Shown: positions 33,800 to 45,673 of the stretch, one piece after another
Layout: each line of letters opens with the position of its first letter
Numbering within the stretch: position 1 is the stretch's first letter
DNA from: Heterocephalus glaber
Taxonomy: Eukaryota; Chordata; Mammalia; Rodentia; Bathyergidae
Direction: 5' to 3'
DNA length: 64,000 nucleotides
Assembly (NCBI RefSeq): GCF_000247695.1
Contig: NW_004624784.1
Coordinates: forward strand, 8,069,629 to 8,133,628
Made by a program: the position numbers and the translations under genes
The notes under the pieces: generated by a model
The model's input: only the letters and a program-made list of their open reading frames with translations
Told to the model about the DNA's origin: nothing
The model's database searches: none

Positions 33800-35440
33800 C
33801 TGACAACACCAGAGGATGAGGCCTATAGCTCTGGTTCTGGAGTCTTTTGCATAGATGCAGGTTTGTGATGGGGAAGGCTGTGTGGAAAAGTCAGGCTCAG
33901 CTTTGTGGAGACAGCACCCAGGAGGAGGCCTGTGTCTGCTTTGCCTTCCTCTCTCCTCTACCCATCCCAGATAGATTGTTCATAATGCTGAGCTGACAGC
34001 AACTGCCGCTCTCCGCTGCTGGGTTTCAGCAGATGATAAAGTGACAGGAAGATCGTACCACATTCTCCAAAAAGGCCCCCTGGGGAGGATGTTGAGCAAG
34101 GGTGATTGATTTGGTTAGACAGTGATGTGTTATTTAGGGAGAAGACAGAGAGGCTGGGAGCAGGGAAGGAAGAGAATGTGAAGGGAGAAAAAGCAGTAGA
34201 GAAAGAGGGAGCCCTTCTCCCACATGAATGATAGTGCTGTTGCTCTGGATTAGGGGTCACTCACCCATGAGCAGAAGAGAGGATAGAGACCTGGCTGACC
34301 AGCAGCCCCAGAGGCCCTAGGAAGAGTTCATGGAAGCAAAGGCTAATAAAGAATGAGACTCCATCCTGCCTAAGAAAGCAAGGGACAAGTGCACATCTAA
34401 GTTCACTATGAATACACAGGCTAGGGTTTTTAAGGGTTGTCTCTTCTCCTTCCACCCTATGTGAGACCAGACAAGCTGCAAGTGGGCATGGCCAAGCTGG
34501 TGGACAGGGGCTGGCTGGGAGGAGCTCCGGAGCTGTCTGCTGTTGCCTGTGGCAATCCTTGGAGCAATCCCATCTCGGAATTCACGTGACTGGGCAGGCA
34601 TCACTTAGAGGGATGTGCAGGGACAAGCACAAAAAGGACAGCAAGGCCATGCGTGGTTCCCTTGCCCCTGCAAAGAACTGCTTTTCTGCCACAGAACTCC
34701 TCAGAGGTTTCCTGGGCTGTAGCCTGGTTGGAAATGCTTTGGGAGTAGAGGAGGTAGGGAGAGGTCCAGTGCTCAGTGTTGGTCAGGGGCATCAGCCCCA
34801 CTGGAAGCTGGCCCAAGTCACAGTCCCCAAGCCTCTGTGCCCTTTCACCCTCGGCCCCCAGTTCTTCTACACAAGGCAAGGAAGAGAAGATCTAGAGAAG
34901 GGGTCAGAAGTATGAATCTCATCAGCTGGCTAAGCGGGATTATCATCATGTAATAAATCCAGGGTTGGGCGTGTGTATGAGGCTTTCAGAAGCTGCAGGA
35001 ACAATATCATTTAGAAAACATGTATGTTCACAAGACAAAGGCAATCCCTCCCCCTCCTTTATTTATAAGGCATGCTGGGTAGTTAAGTGAGAGCTGGGAA
35101 GGAAGGTGACTGGGAGAAGATCACCCCTAAATAATTCTGGTTGGTGAAGCCACCATCTGGTATGCTGTACAGCAAGGATGGGCCGAATATGGTTAGATGG
35201 TTTATGAGCAGGGCAAGAATCAAGGCTGAGGAGGAAATACCCAAGGACTTGCACAGATGCAGGCTGCATGTTGTTTATCAATGTGTGCATTCACTGGCTC
35301 AAAAACAGTTTGGTGGATGTCCACATGTGCCGAAATCTGCACTTGACACACACCACTTAGAAGAACAAGGCAGAGAAAAGCTGTTTTCTTGGAGCTTACA
35401 GCCTAGCAGGGGAATGAAGTATCAAATAAATAATCACTCA
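33800..35440. other. Unassigned sequence
   Basis: No gene or repeat recognised except a weak L2-like piece at 35383-35440 ('ttggagcttacagcctagca'). The 34920-35080 part is AT-mixed and repeat-free and may be conserved non-coding DNA. Opposed frames at 34559-34915 are mutually exclusive and lack domains. Confidence 0.4.
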
Positions 35441-35622
35441 TTTTTGTTTTTTGGTAGTACTGGGGATTGAACCTAGGGCCTTTGCACAGAGCTACATGCC
35501 CAACTCTTTTAAAAAAATTTTTATTATTGAGACAGAGTTTTGCTGAACTTCCCAGGCTGGGCTTGAATTTGCCATTTTCCTTCTCCCAGAGTGCTGGTAT
35601 TACAGGGGTGCACCACCATGGG
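35441..35622 (-). mobile_element. B1-dID / MEN-like chimeric SINE, reverse
   Basis: In SINE sense the B1 arm comes first: 'atggtggtgcacccctgtaa', 'taccagcactctgggagaag', 'cagcctgggaagttcagcaa'. A T/A-rich linker follows, then an ID arm: 'gttgggcatgtagctctgtg' and 'taggttcaatccccagtact'. Flanks caaataaataatcact and gaaataatgattctta suggest a diverged target duplication. Confidence 0.85.
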
Positions 35623-36475
35623 TGAAATAATGATTCTTACTTATCTCACTGTGGTGAGTATCTTTTCCCACCTACTTTAGTTAAGGAAAAAGGGAGGAAA
35701 AAGGAATAAAATAGGGGTAATTCGATCTACTTCCTTGCAAGGCCAACCTATTATAAGGAAGTTTGATCACTACCTCAAAGTAAGAGGAAAGGCAGATATT
35801 CTTTCAGCATAAAATGCTTCAAAATTTACATAGGCAGGTAGACTTTAACTCTTGGGTAGACCTGGAGATCTCTAGATTGTTAGCTTGATCTCTGATTTGT
35901 TCACAAGTTTGTCTCTATGATACTACACTGAGATCAAGAAAAGGACAACAGAAATTAAAGGTGGAGATGGAAGCCAGCCACCTTCCAAAGTCATAAACTA
36001 ATTCAATGTTTTCTCTTTGATCCTTTACATTGGATTGTTTCCTCCTCATTCCAACCCTATGGAATGGGTCAGAACCCATTCTGACAGCAGAAACTGATGA
36101 TTTAATCCTTGCCTATAACCTAAAGATTTCTGAACCCAAGCAAGGCCATTGCCTTGAGGAGCTGGAGCCCTTTTCCAGGTCATTTGGTTTCCAGAGTGTG
36201 AGTCACAGACCCAAATGAGGCTTTAGTCCAGACCCACTGAGCTAATTAGAAAGTGGTCAAATATATTTCAAAAGATATTTTCCCTATTTAAATAAAATTA
36301 TCATGTGAGAATACTCATTAAACCTACAAAGTATGTACCCACTGTCAACACAATTAGTGTATCCTAAAGATGTGTATTTGGGAGCACAGTTGTGTATTTT
36401 TGTACCTGCATGGGTCTGTTGGTTACCATGAATGAGAGCCAGGGACTAGGGTTCCAAGGCTTGGTCCTATCTCCA
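35623..36475. other. Unassigned sequence
   Basis: Nothing recognised. Confidence 0.4.
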
Positions 36476-36479
36476 GGCT

Positions 36480-36985
36480 TTGAGACTGTGCTAGTTTGTT
36501 CCAAGGCAGCCTCCATCTATGTCACCTTCCCTATGTGCATATACACAGATGATGCCAACATCTCCTCAGCCCTGAGGCCCGGCTGCACTTATTACCATGC
36601 TTCAGCAATAGACTGAAGCTGGTGACTTTGGAAATTTAGAGGAGGTCAAAGAAGCCTTGCGGCTTCCCTCTGCACCTGTGAATACTAGCTTTGAACATTC
36701 CTTCATGTGGAGAGGTCCTGGAGGAGTAGCCCTGCTGCAGAGAGACAGAGAGACTATGAGGCCCTATCTTGGAAACGGGACCTGCGCCCCACCCCCACCC
36801 CCCCAGACAATGGGAGATTCAGCGATGAATGGCCTGGCTACTCGCTTCCCACATTTTCAAACCTTACAATTGCCAGCTAAATACACTAGTTGTTTCAAGT
36901 CACTGTGTTTTAGAGTAACTTCTTCTGAAGTAATAGGTAACCAGAAAGAGACCCAGAAAGCTACAGTCCATTCTGTTACACTCCT
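36480..36985 (+). mobile_element. MLT1-like MaLR LTR
   Basis: 'ggcagcctccatctatgtca', 'atgtggagaggtcctggagg', then the diagnostic 3' end 'caattgccagctaaataca' and 'gtttcaagtcactgtgtttt', ending 'aagtaataggtaaccagaa'. Older and more diverged than the MST-like copies. A C-rich run lies inside at 36786-36805. Confidence 0.7.
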
Positions 36986-37645
36986 AAATCATAGAATGCT
37001 TTAGCAGGCTCAGAGCAGACTCAGTTTGCCTGAGGCTTCTGTGTGAAGAAGAAGCAATTTCAGAAGAGTCATTCAGATTCCTGGAGAATGGAGGGAAACT
37101 CCTCCAGCTCATGTCCTGCTTGCCCTGGCTTTCCATGGCCCCCATGAGCTAATTGCAGGCCCCCACCCTCCTACTTAATGACCCACCAGTGCAGAGCCCC
37201 CAGGCCTGGCACTTGGGTGTCTTTAGCCTTTGCTGCTGGAGTGAGCAGCGCTCTATCTAGGGGATAGTAAGAGATCCTGTGAGGACAGGATGCCTGGCTC
37301 GGTGCCAACTGCTGGGGAGTGGAGGGGTAGGTAGAGAACAGCAAGTGGATGGTGATTGCCCATCTTAGCAGGCAGGGGTCAGAGAGGTGGGGAATCAGAA
37401 CTCATTTTGTAGGGACGGCTCCAGAGAAAGGAGTTTTATGCCATTAAGCAGTATGAAATTAGGCTTCATGAGTGAGGTAGAGTCTATCTTTGAGACTTGA
37501 AAAAGACATTTACCTCCAATTTCTGCTTAGTGCTTTACTTATGCTATTAAGCTTCCATTTCATGCACAAATGAATTATACAGAGAACACTATAGCTTAGT
37601 TGTAGCAGGCAAAAGTGGCCAAGCTAGTGCCTTCCTATTACTCTA
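36986..37645. other. Unassigned sequence
   Basis: No gene or repeat recognised. The 37105-37240 part, with 'atggcccccatgagctaatt', is repeat-free and could be conserved. Confidence 0.35.
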
Positions 37646-37648
37646 GTT

Positions 37649-38650
37649 TCAGGTCACAAAAGGACATTTGATACAGTTCTTGCAGATTAACAAATTAGCT
37701 CTGCTGCTATTACCTAAAGTATAGCCAAACTGTCTGGGAACTTCTAAAACTCCAGGATTGAGAGGTACAGGGAAGGAGATGGCAACTTTCTGAGCTGCCT
37801 CAGCTTTGCTGCCTCCTAAGTTTGCAGGGATGGTTCTGCCTGTTTTCAGGGTGCAGAAAATGCCACCATGTAAGAGTTGGAAGTCCATCCCTTAGAGGAA
37901 GGCCCCAACCATGGTTTCACAGTATCCTAGTAGCAGCCCAATTAATTCCTATGTAGGAAAGAAGGTCTCACAAGAAACTGTGGCCTCTTGAGGAACTGTT
38001 TTGAGTTACACACATGGAAGCCAAGGACATGTGCTCACCCTTCTGTGCTATTAGAGTCACTTTAAGAAGTATAGGCCTGTACATTCTTCTTCATTCAGGA
38101 CTTGCCAGCTTGTTGTCCTCAGCTATCAGGAAATATTAAAAGGCTTTAAAAAAAGCAGTAAGACTTTTCATCCATTTTATTCTACAATTCCCCTAGCTCC
38201 TAGCTTATCTTACTAACTCTGGCTTTAGAGGAAGGTAGATGAAGGAGGAGCTTTATGGCCTAATTTTACTGGCTCCAAATGTCTCTTCCTTTGGGCTTGC
38301 CATGCCTTCTGAAATTCTGTCATTTGAGAATTAGCACTTTAGGGGAAAGTATGGAGTTTTCACAAATCTTCTGTTAAATTTGAAATAACCCCACTGTGAC
38401 ACTCTAAGAGCCTTTAGTAGTTCCAGTCATTTTCAGTGGTTATGCTACACACACAGCACATAAAAACATGTCACAGAGGTGTTTCCCTGATTTGCAGCAT
38501 TCACAGGGCTCTCTGGCTTTACCAGCTTTGCCCTCTGCTTTCCCGAACTGTATAGAGTTTTTCTGGCTTCTGATCTCATGTTGCCATTTCCCTGTTGCTG
38601 GCTTTACCTCACTTGTCTGATTGACCCTTTGCATTCTTTCTCAACATGTT
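37649..38650 (-). pseudogene. Possible endogenous retroviral gag remnant
   Basis: A 64-codon minus-strand frame (38634-38440) contains Cys44, Cys47 and His52 with the spacing of a retroviral zinc knuckle (CX2CX4HX4C). The fourth ligand position, residue 57, is Phe. Basic Lys/Arg/Gly-rich sequence precedes it, as in nucleocapsid proteins. The rest of the region has many stops, and no LTR pair or pol domain was found around it. The match may be chance. Confidence is low. Confidence 0.2.
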
Positions 38651-38850
38651 CAGAATGATTTCTGCCCGTTGATGTGCTCTAGATACTGCTGGGTAGATAT
38701 CAGAAGATTGTCTGTGGTTGTTTCCTCCTTAATAATTCCCACATCTACCTGGCTCTTCAAAGGTCAGTACTGAGGGGAGAATGGGAGATCCTGAGAAAGG
38801 CCCTGCTGAGCAACAAGCCTTCCCAGCCAAGACTCTGGAGCCTATCCTAT

Positions 38851-39305
38851 GGTGTGGATGGAATGTGAATATTTCTCCAAAGGGTTTCATGTGTTGAAAT
38901 CTTGGTCTCTACTGTGATGATGCTGAGAGCTCATGGGACCTTTAAGAGGTGAGGGCTGGTGGGAAGTCATTAGGTCTTTGGAGGCACTTCCCTTAGCATG
39001 GGTTAACTTAATTCTCATGGGACCCTGAGTTAGTTCCTTTGACAGGGATTGTTATAGAAGAGTAATCCAGGTGTCACCACTCACTGTAGCTTCCTATCTT
39101 GTTGTGTAATCTCTCCTTCTCATGCTCCTGCCATGATGCCATCTGCCATGCTGAGAGGTGGCCAGAAGGGAGAAGTTTGAACTAGAATTGAGCCAATGCC
39201 AATGCCATGCCCTTGAACCTCTAGAATTAAGAGCTAAAGAAACTTTTCTTCTTGTATTACCCAGCCTCAGATATTTTGTTGCAGTAATGGGAAATGGAGT
39301 AGTAC
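38851..39305 (+). mobile_element. MaLR-type LTR, near full length
   Basis: 'gtggatggaatgtgaatatt', 'tttcatgtgttgaaatcttg', 'gtgggaagtcattaggtctt', 'gttatagaagagtaatccag', 'catgctcctgccatgatgcc', 'gtattacccagcctcagata' and 'gttgcagtaatgggaaatgg' all occur in LTR order. Confidence 0.85.
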
Positions 39306-39890
39306 AGGCTTTTTCATAGTTCTAAGCCTGAGGCAGGACGTGCAGGGCAAGAATCAAAGGTGGACAACTCTAAAGGCAATCTCTGGCTCTCCACGTTTTA
39401 TTACAATCACTTTTCCCAGACTTTAGTTCCTATTTTATTAAGGAATACTAGAATAGCCATTGAATTATAGAGGATTACACTTGAAAAGGACTTTTCTCTT
39501 TCAAGACCATGGAGGTAAAGGGCTTTCACCAAGATCATAAATGCAGTGAGTAACCAAGTTGGACCCAGCCATCAGTGCCCCTCTGCTGTCTTCTTTATTT
39601 GTTCTCAGGCAGCTGGCCTTTAGGAAGGCATCGTTTCCAGGGAGTGATTCGTGTGCACACAGTGGCTCTGAGATACAGCAATGACTGTACAAAAGAGTAA
39701 CCTAGGCTGCCTATGCAGAAGACAGTCAATGGCAAAGAGAAGAGGACTCTGCCAACATATAGAAATCAGTTTACCTAAGGGTGGACATGGTAAAAGTACA
39801 TGATTAATCAATTCCCTTATTCACTATGTGACTATTGTGCTGCTCAGAATAATACATGAAGCATTTCCTGCTAGGCAACCCTTAAGAGTC
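39306..39890. other. Mostly unassigned, weak MIR-like stretch
   Basis: 39430-39600 may be a very old reverse MIR ('gaccatggaggtaaagggct'). This is weak. Nothing else seen. Confidence 0.3.
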
Positions 39891-39894
39891 TGAG

Positions 39895-40090
39895 TCAGTT
39901 GCTGGATATTTCTCCATCTATCTAATAAATATTTTCACGTACCAACAATGAGCCCAGTCCAGGACTAGATACTGAGGATCCAACAGTGAACAAGATAGAC
40001 TGGTGTCTACACTCAGAGGCCTTTCAATCTAATGAAGAGTACAGATAAATCCATTACTGTACAGGTCAATGGGTACTGCAATATAAACAA
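39895..40090. mobile_element. L2-like fragment
   Basis: 'tctaataaatattttcacgt', 'ccagtccaggactagatact', 'gaggatccaacagtgaacaa' and 'cctttcaatctaatgaagag' follow the typical L2 segment. Confidence 0.7.
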
Positions 40091-41640
40091 GTACAGAGGT
40101 TATGATAGGAGCGTCATATGTGATGTCCAAACCAGGATGCTTACAAAAATGAAAAAGCACTATTTACATCAGGACAAAAGGTGCAAACGAGAACCATCCT
40201 CAGCAAATTGGGACACCTGTTCACCCTAGTTATGAAAAACCAAGATAAGGTGGGGGCAGAGAGTTCTTCTTAGAAGAAAGGAGCTAGCTGCAAGTTGACT
40301 TGCAATAACTTTCCTACAGAGGACTCCCAGAATTCATATGGATAAGAAAATTGTAAGCATACATGATTTATAGTCTAACTTTATTCATCTTTCCCACTGG
40401 GCATGCAACTGATTTGAATTTATCCAATGTGACCCCCTTCCCCAAAGGGACCTCCATGCCTACAATAAGAGGATCTGTCAATTAGTTTTTCCCACACTCA
40501 TCCTTTAGGAAGCAAAGCCTTTTTTAGAAAGTACCACGCATAAGTTCCAACATCAAAAGCATCCCCTGAATTATTAGAATTTTCTCTTTATCCAAGGCCA
40601 GGAGTGATCAGAACAAAATCACTTTTCCAAGTACCAGACCCTGTCAATATTTGTGCCTGTTCAATGAAATTTTTGCTCTCAATTTAATCAATGCTTTCCT
40701 GTAGTTTTTTTTTCACTGTGACTTCTCATCTCTTTGCTTCTATCCCTTTTTATCTGACTTTCATGTTTCTTGGCCCCAAGGCACGTCCCAGATGTTTCCC
40801 CCACTGCTGTTACATCCTACACATTGCCATATTAGCATTCTCCAATCCCATACTTCATCCATGGAACATCATCATCCACAGCAGAAAGAAAACTACAATA
40901 CAGCTATCTGTGGGGAGAAAGGGTCCTTTTGCCACAGTACACTGCCAGGTTTGAAGTAGTATTATCGATTAATTAAGCTTCTCAAGAGACAGAACTGGCT
41001 ATGAAGTGGTCACAACTCTAAGGTAATGAAAAATTGAGATGAGAGTCTTTTCAGGTACTACAGGGGGATGGAGTCTGGTGGAAAAATCAGGTGGGCAGTT
41101 GAAGTGATGGGAAGATAATTACAAAAACAATGACCTCTCATAGTCTGGTGTAAATTCAGCTGGGAACGTGATGCCTCCAAATCCAGACCTCTTTGACCTA
41201 GGGAGGTCTAGGTTTCTGAGCACACTAAGGTGAAAGTCAGAATTAAACAACTTTAACCTGTAAACCATTTCACCCAAACCAAGCAAATTATAAATTTTCT
41301 ATGTGTAGTTAGTCTTGCCTTACTGCTTGGTTTCATACATAAATAAGATAAAGTCTCACTACATTTCATGGTAACTTCCTTATACAATTGAAATTAAATA
41401 CACAATTGACAATGTGGAATTTGCTGTAAAGGGCAGCTTTTTATTTCAGCCACTTCTGGCAGGGAACATGCATATATGATGAGGAAAGGGGATGCGGGGA
41501 GAAGGGCCTGAGATGGTGGAACTGACTCCCACCATCAACAAAGACGTGCTAATCACAAAGGATTTTGCAGAGACCTTCCTGTTTGTGAGGTGTCCCTTCT
41601 CAGAAGCCTGTGGTGTGAAGGTCTGTGCCCTAACACTTAG
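40091..41640. other. Unassigned sequence
   Basis: No repeat, RNA gene or exon recognised over about 1.5 kb. Confidence 0.4.
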
Positions 41641-41659
41641 GAGCGAAGCTTGAAGGTAA

Positions 41660-41811
41660 AAGTGGAAAGTGGATGATTGATGCATCCTATTTGGTCAAAG
41701 CAGCTATCTCATATGTATTAGATATGGAGCAGCTGCAGAGAGACACTGAGCAAGCTCCACAGGATGTCATTCACAATGCCTATATAAGGCCTTTCTGGGC
41801 AGCAGGGAGTG
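41660..41811 (+). promoter_or_regulatory. Candidate TATA-box promoter
   Basis: A strong TATA box (ctatataagg, 41780-41789) is preceded by an E-box CAGCTG (41730-41735), a TTTGGTCAAAG motif (41690-41700) and a homeodomain-like gatgattgatgcat (41672-41685). The expected start, about 30 bases downstream, falls near 41812. The next 70 bases end in a consensus donor. No LTR landmarks surround it, so a retroviral promoter is unlikely. No gene is identified. Confidence 0.4.
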
Positions 41812-41880
41812 AGGGGCAGAGAGGAGTACAACAGACTCAAACTCACAATTAGATAAAGGGGAGGAGGCTCCAGGTCAGAG
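41812..41880 (+). ncRNA. Candidate first (non-coding) exon with splice donor
   Basis: The sequence between the predicted start and the donor has no ATG, as expected of a 5' leader exon. The 3' edge 'ggtcagag' followed by 'gtaaggg' at 41881 matches the mammalian donor consensus (AG|GTAAGG). The host transcript could be an unrecognised coding gene with its first coding exon outside or undetected here, or a lncRNA. Start position is estimated from the TATA box only. Confidence 0.35.
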
Positions 41881-42295
41881 GTAAGGGACAGCGTCTTCTC
41901 CAGCCTCCTTTACCACCTAGCCCTGGGGGGCCATTATACCTGAATATTCTTAATAATTGGCTACATTGTATTTTGGTGTCTGTGTTCAGTTTATCCTCAA
42001 ATGTAAATTCATTTCTTCCCCACTAATCTTATAAGTCTCAGTAAAATGCCAAATGCAAATTATAAAGAAATTGTAGCCCAGTGGAATAAACCAGGCTCTT
42101 ACCTCACTTGCAAGGTAGTGCCCTAACAGAATCTACTCCTATGAGAAGGAGCCACCTCTTACAAACACCCCTCATATCTCTATGGGAAAGGCAATTTACC
42201 TTTGGTTCTGTGGAAAGGTCTGATGTTTTCAGATAGCCACTGTGAAGTAAAATTAAGAAGAACAACTGGCTATGGCATGACACTGGTGTTGGCAG
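41881..42295. other. Unassigned sequence downstream of the candidate donor
   Basis: A possible acceptor ('ggtgtctgtgttcag') lies near 41990, but no exon is supported. Confidence 0.3.
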
Positions 42296-42327
<32 letters not shown>

Positions 42328-42350
42328 GAGAGAGAGGGAGAGAGAGAGAT
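42296..42350. repeat. (GA)n microsatellite
   Basis: Nearly pure GA dinucleotide tract with single interruptions (gac, ggg). Confidence 0.97.
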
Positions 42351-42634
42351 ATCACCAGAAAACTGAGTCTCTGAGGTTTGCTGTTTCAGCAGGAACAGGA
42401 TGCTGGTTCCTAAGCCAATATCTGTGGGTCAAACAGGGTGATTAAGGCCTGAAATATGAAGGATTTAAAAGCATTTATACCATCACTTCTGGTTTATTAT
42501 CCAGATTTGTATTTTCTGCAGAAGGGTTGATGGCTTTGGTTTATGAGAACCAATTAATGCATGACAGATACCTGGAATCCTGTTCTGATTCTCATTCTCC
42601 AACCTTCTCTCCCCACTATCCATTTTTCTCTTTC

Positions 42635-42639
<5 letters not shown>
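42351..42639. other. Spacer between the GA and TC tracts
   Basis: Unique sequence; nothing recognised. Confidence 0.5.

Positions 42640-42676
<37 letters not shown>
42640..42676. repeat. (TC)n microsatellite
   Basis: Pure TC run followed by a short CA-rich stretch. It is complementary to the GA tract about 290 bp upstream. Confidence 0.97.
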
Positions 42677-42679
<3 letters not shown>

Positions 42680-42689
42680 CACATACACA

Positions 42690-43685
42690 CACTCCACTGA
42701 TAGTTGTACTATTACTACAACAGTTGAAACATTATCATTAGAAAATGGATGCGTTGGAAGTGCACACATAACAGAAGCAAGAGATGGGGTCCACAGGCTT
42801 CCTGAGCCATCCATAGTAGGTTGAAGATGGGAAAAATCTGGGAAGCATCCAGATAGGTAGTCTTCTTTTACACTTGAGGAAAATGAGACCTGAAGAGAAC
42901 AGTCAGTGAACTGGGTAGTCTACAGAACTTCCTGTCAAAATCAAAATGAAGCTGATTTGACCCACAGCTTACCTATATCCCTTCATCTCCAGCCCACAAC
43001 TGCACTTAGGTGACATCTTTTGTGTTCTACTTATACCTGAAGAAGGCTGCCACATTGGCCTGCAGCATTCATTCTAAGCCAGGATTTGCCACCAGAACAG
43101 GGGGAAGGAGGAAGAAAGTCATAAACTGGGGGCTTAGTTTTCTAAGGGCCTCATCTTGCCCTTCACAGTGCTGAGGAGAAGGGCTGATATTCAAAGTGCT
43201 GTGATGGTCTGTACAGAGCCCTACAGCCAGCTTGAGCAGGCCAGATCCAAACCAGATCTCCTTCTCAAGCCCTGGGTACTTCTTCCCAGGCCTCCCTGTT
43301 CCATTGTCTTCTGGGACCTCTAGCCTCAGTCCAAAATTCATTTTGGCCTCACAGGAATGACCCCAGAGGCTGTGGTTTGTTGACGGAGAAAGAGAGAGGA
43401 TGGAGTATGTGCCCAGGCCATTCTAAAGGCCAGGCACTGAGCTACATTCCAAAATTTCCTTCTCTTCTGCTTAATACAAACCCAAACCAGCAGAGGAGAG
43501 CCACAATGAGGTCACTGCATTCCAAATGGATACAAAGTGTCTTTGTCCAAGGCTCCTAGGCTTCTGGCCCTGGCTAACTCTGGCTGGCAGGAGCAGACTG
43601 AATGTTCTTTCGCCATGGAAAAGAGAGCATTCTCAGAATCTCAGCACAGAGCATTGAAGAGCAAGTACTGTACACAGACTCGTTT
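42690..43685. other. Unassigned sequence
   Basis: No gene or repeat supported. Confidence 0.4.
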
Positions 43686-43687
43686 AG

Positions 43688-43688
<1 letters not shown>

Positions 43689-43720
<32 letters not shown>
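43689..43720. repeat. (CA)n microsatellite
   Basis: A 32-bp pure CA run with no SINE body next to it. Confidence 0.97.
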
Positions 43721-43721
<1 letters not shown>

Positions 43722-43829
43722 CTAGGAACAAACACTGAAGGATAAACATACCTGACATTCAGCCCAACATGATCTTCAGAAGATTCCAAAAATATTCCAG
43801 TCCTCCAAGGATCAGTGTCTTGGGGTTTG

Positions 43830-43925
43830 ATCATTTCTGATTTCCTCAGTTTTCTTCTCTGTAAAAGGGGGATAACAATACACACTTGGAATGATTATTA
43901 TAAATCTAGACAAAATTGTATAACC
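43830..43925 (+). mobile_element. MIR SINE fragment, sense
   Basis: 'tttcctcagttttcttctct', 'gtaaaagggggataacaata' and 'cttggaatgattattataaa' correspond to the MIR centre. Confidence 0.75.
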
Positions 43926-45485
43926 CCAATCTGGTATTTGCATCAATAAGTTACAATGTATGCTATTATTATTAGTTGGGGCAACTTTTCAGGACATAGT
44001 CATTCCTCCTTTCTCCTGCCTACCCAGAAAGGTTGGTATCCCTACGCCAGAACCCCACTGGCCATCTTGATGGAAAAAGTGCTGCCATTAGGAGGCATAT
44101 GACCTGTCACGTGCCAGTTGGGGACTCTTCACCATAAATTAGGGATGGTGCAAGAGAGAATTAAGTTTTCCAGGTGACTCAGACTTTAACTCAACATTGT
44201 ACAATGTGGATTACAAAGAATAAGAAACCAGTTTATAGAACCTGAGGAAGACTTAGGAAGATAAGCAGGACATGGAGAAAGAAGACAGAGCATACTGGCC
44301 ATTCTTGGAGCCCAGCTACATTCTTTGGCTCCTAAGAGACAACTGTATAGCCTTGCAGCACATCTTGTTTTCCCATACTAACTTGAGTTGGTTTCTGTTG
44401 CTTGCAACCAATTTATCCACCCTAGGAAATGATGATGATGATGACAGTATCTCTACAGTGATGATCCTATGCATATAGAATATATCTCTGATCTCTGAAT
44501 CCCCAAAGTGACTTAAGAATGTGGCTTTGTGTCCCTCTTTAAAAAAATAATGATATAACCAACCCTAGGGCAATCAACAAACCTTTCCTCACCACTATCA
44601 TTAAATATGAGGAAGAAAGTTGACTGGGTATGAAAACAAAATACCTGTCTGATTCTCCTATTTACCTGAAGTCTGCTTTAGAATATACTAACTTTGCATG
44701 ATTCTTTGGAGCTCTGTCATTTGCCTTGGACAAATAGTTTTGCTGAGCTTCAGATATGTTAAACGATACTACCATTGTGAACAGTTGCAGGTAAAGTTTC
44801 AGACAAAGTTGAGTGTTCAGTGAGTGGTAGTAATTATTATTAAGTTTTCCCTCTTTGTTATTGACCCACAAAACTTCCCAGTACACATTTCTAGGGTTCT
44901 TCTAATATTATCCCCAAATATAAAAGAAAAGACCCTGAAAGCAGAAGAGTATGGAAATTTTATTTCTCCATGGTTGGTCTCATGCAGTTCTAGAATGAGG
45001 ATGCTGGTGGAGACCCTGCAGCCTTCAGTAGCTCCAGCTTGGCACTATCCAACCCACCCTTAGCCAGCATGGTCTTTCCTCTTCTTTTGGGCAGCCATGT
45101 TTACTAGTAGTCACCATTTTACTAAGAATTCTGGAAAGATAAAGACCAAACCAAAACTAGAACCAATGATCTCTCCTACTTGCAAGAAGCTTACAATAAA
45201 TACTTTTATAAAGCAGCACAATTACCAGCTAGTGTGGCACAAATGAAAGGTCTGCATGCAATAAAGATCCTGAGTACAGAGCTAAGCAGAGGCTTAGTTC
45301 TCAATCATGGTTGGAAGGAATAAAAGTCAGAATGATGAAAGGGAAATTGGGAGGGAAGAAACTAGAGTTCAGAATGTGTAACATTCTTCACATGTCAATC
45401 AGTTATTCAAGAGAGAACACACTTAAGCAAAATTTTTCTCAAGTTATCTAAGAGTAGCTGTGTCATCTGAATGAACGAATTCTCT
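43926..45485. other. Unassigned sequence
   Basis: Nothing recognised apart from a short GAT run at about 44430-44445. Confidence 0.4.
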
Positions 45486-45489
45486 AATA

Positions 45490-45673
45490 CAGATGCCTTC
45501 AACTTTGGCTGCACCCTGAAACCACCTGTTTTGTTTTGTTTTTTGTTTTTTAATATTGATAGTTGCTTGGTCCTGTCTAGAGAGAATGTGATTTCATTGG
45601 TCTGCCCAGGAATCAGGATTTTTTTCCAAAGCTCCTCTCAATTCTAATGTGCAGGCAAGACTGAAAATCACTG
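45490..45673. mobile_element. hAT-type non-autonomous transposon (MER3/MER5-like)
   Basis: The left end 'cagatgccttcaactttggc' and right end, read in reverse, 'cagtgattttcagtcttgcc', are related terminal inverted repeats. The interior keeps 'gcaccctgaaaccacctg' and 'gctcctctcaattctaatgt', landmarks of old non-autonomous hAT elements. A TTTTG-rich run inside is secondary. The 18.8-kb palindrome has the same type of terminus. Confidence 0.75.
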
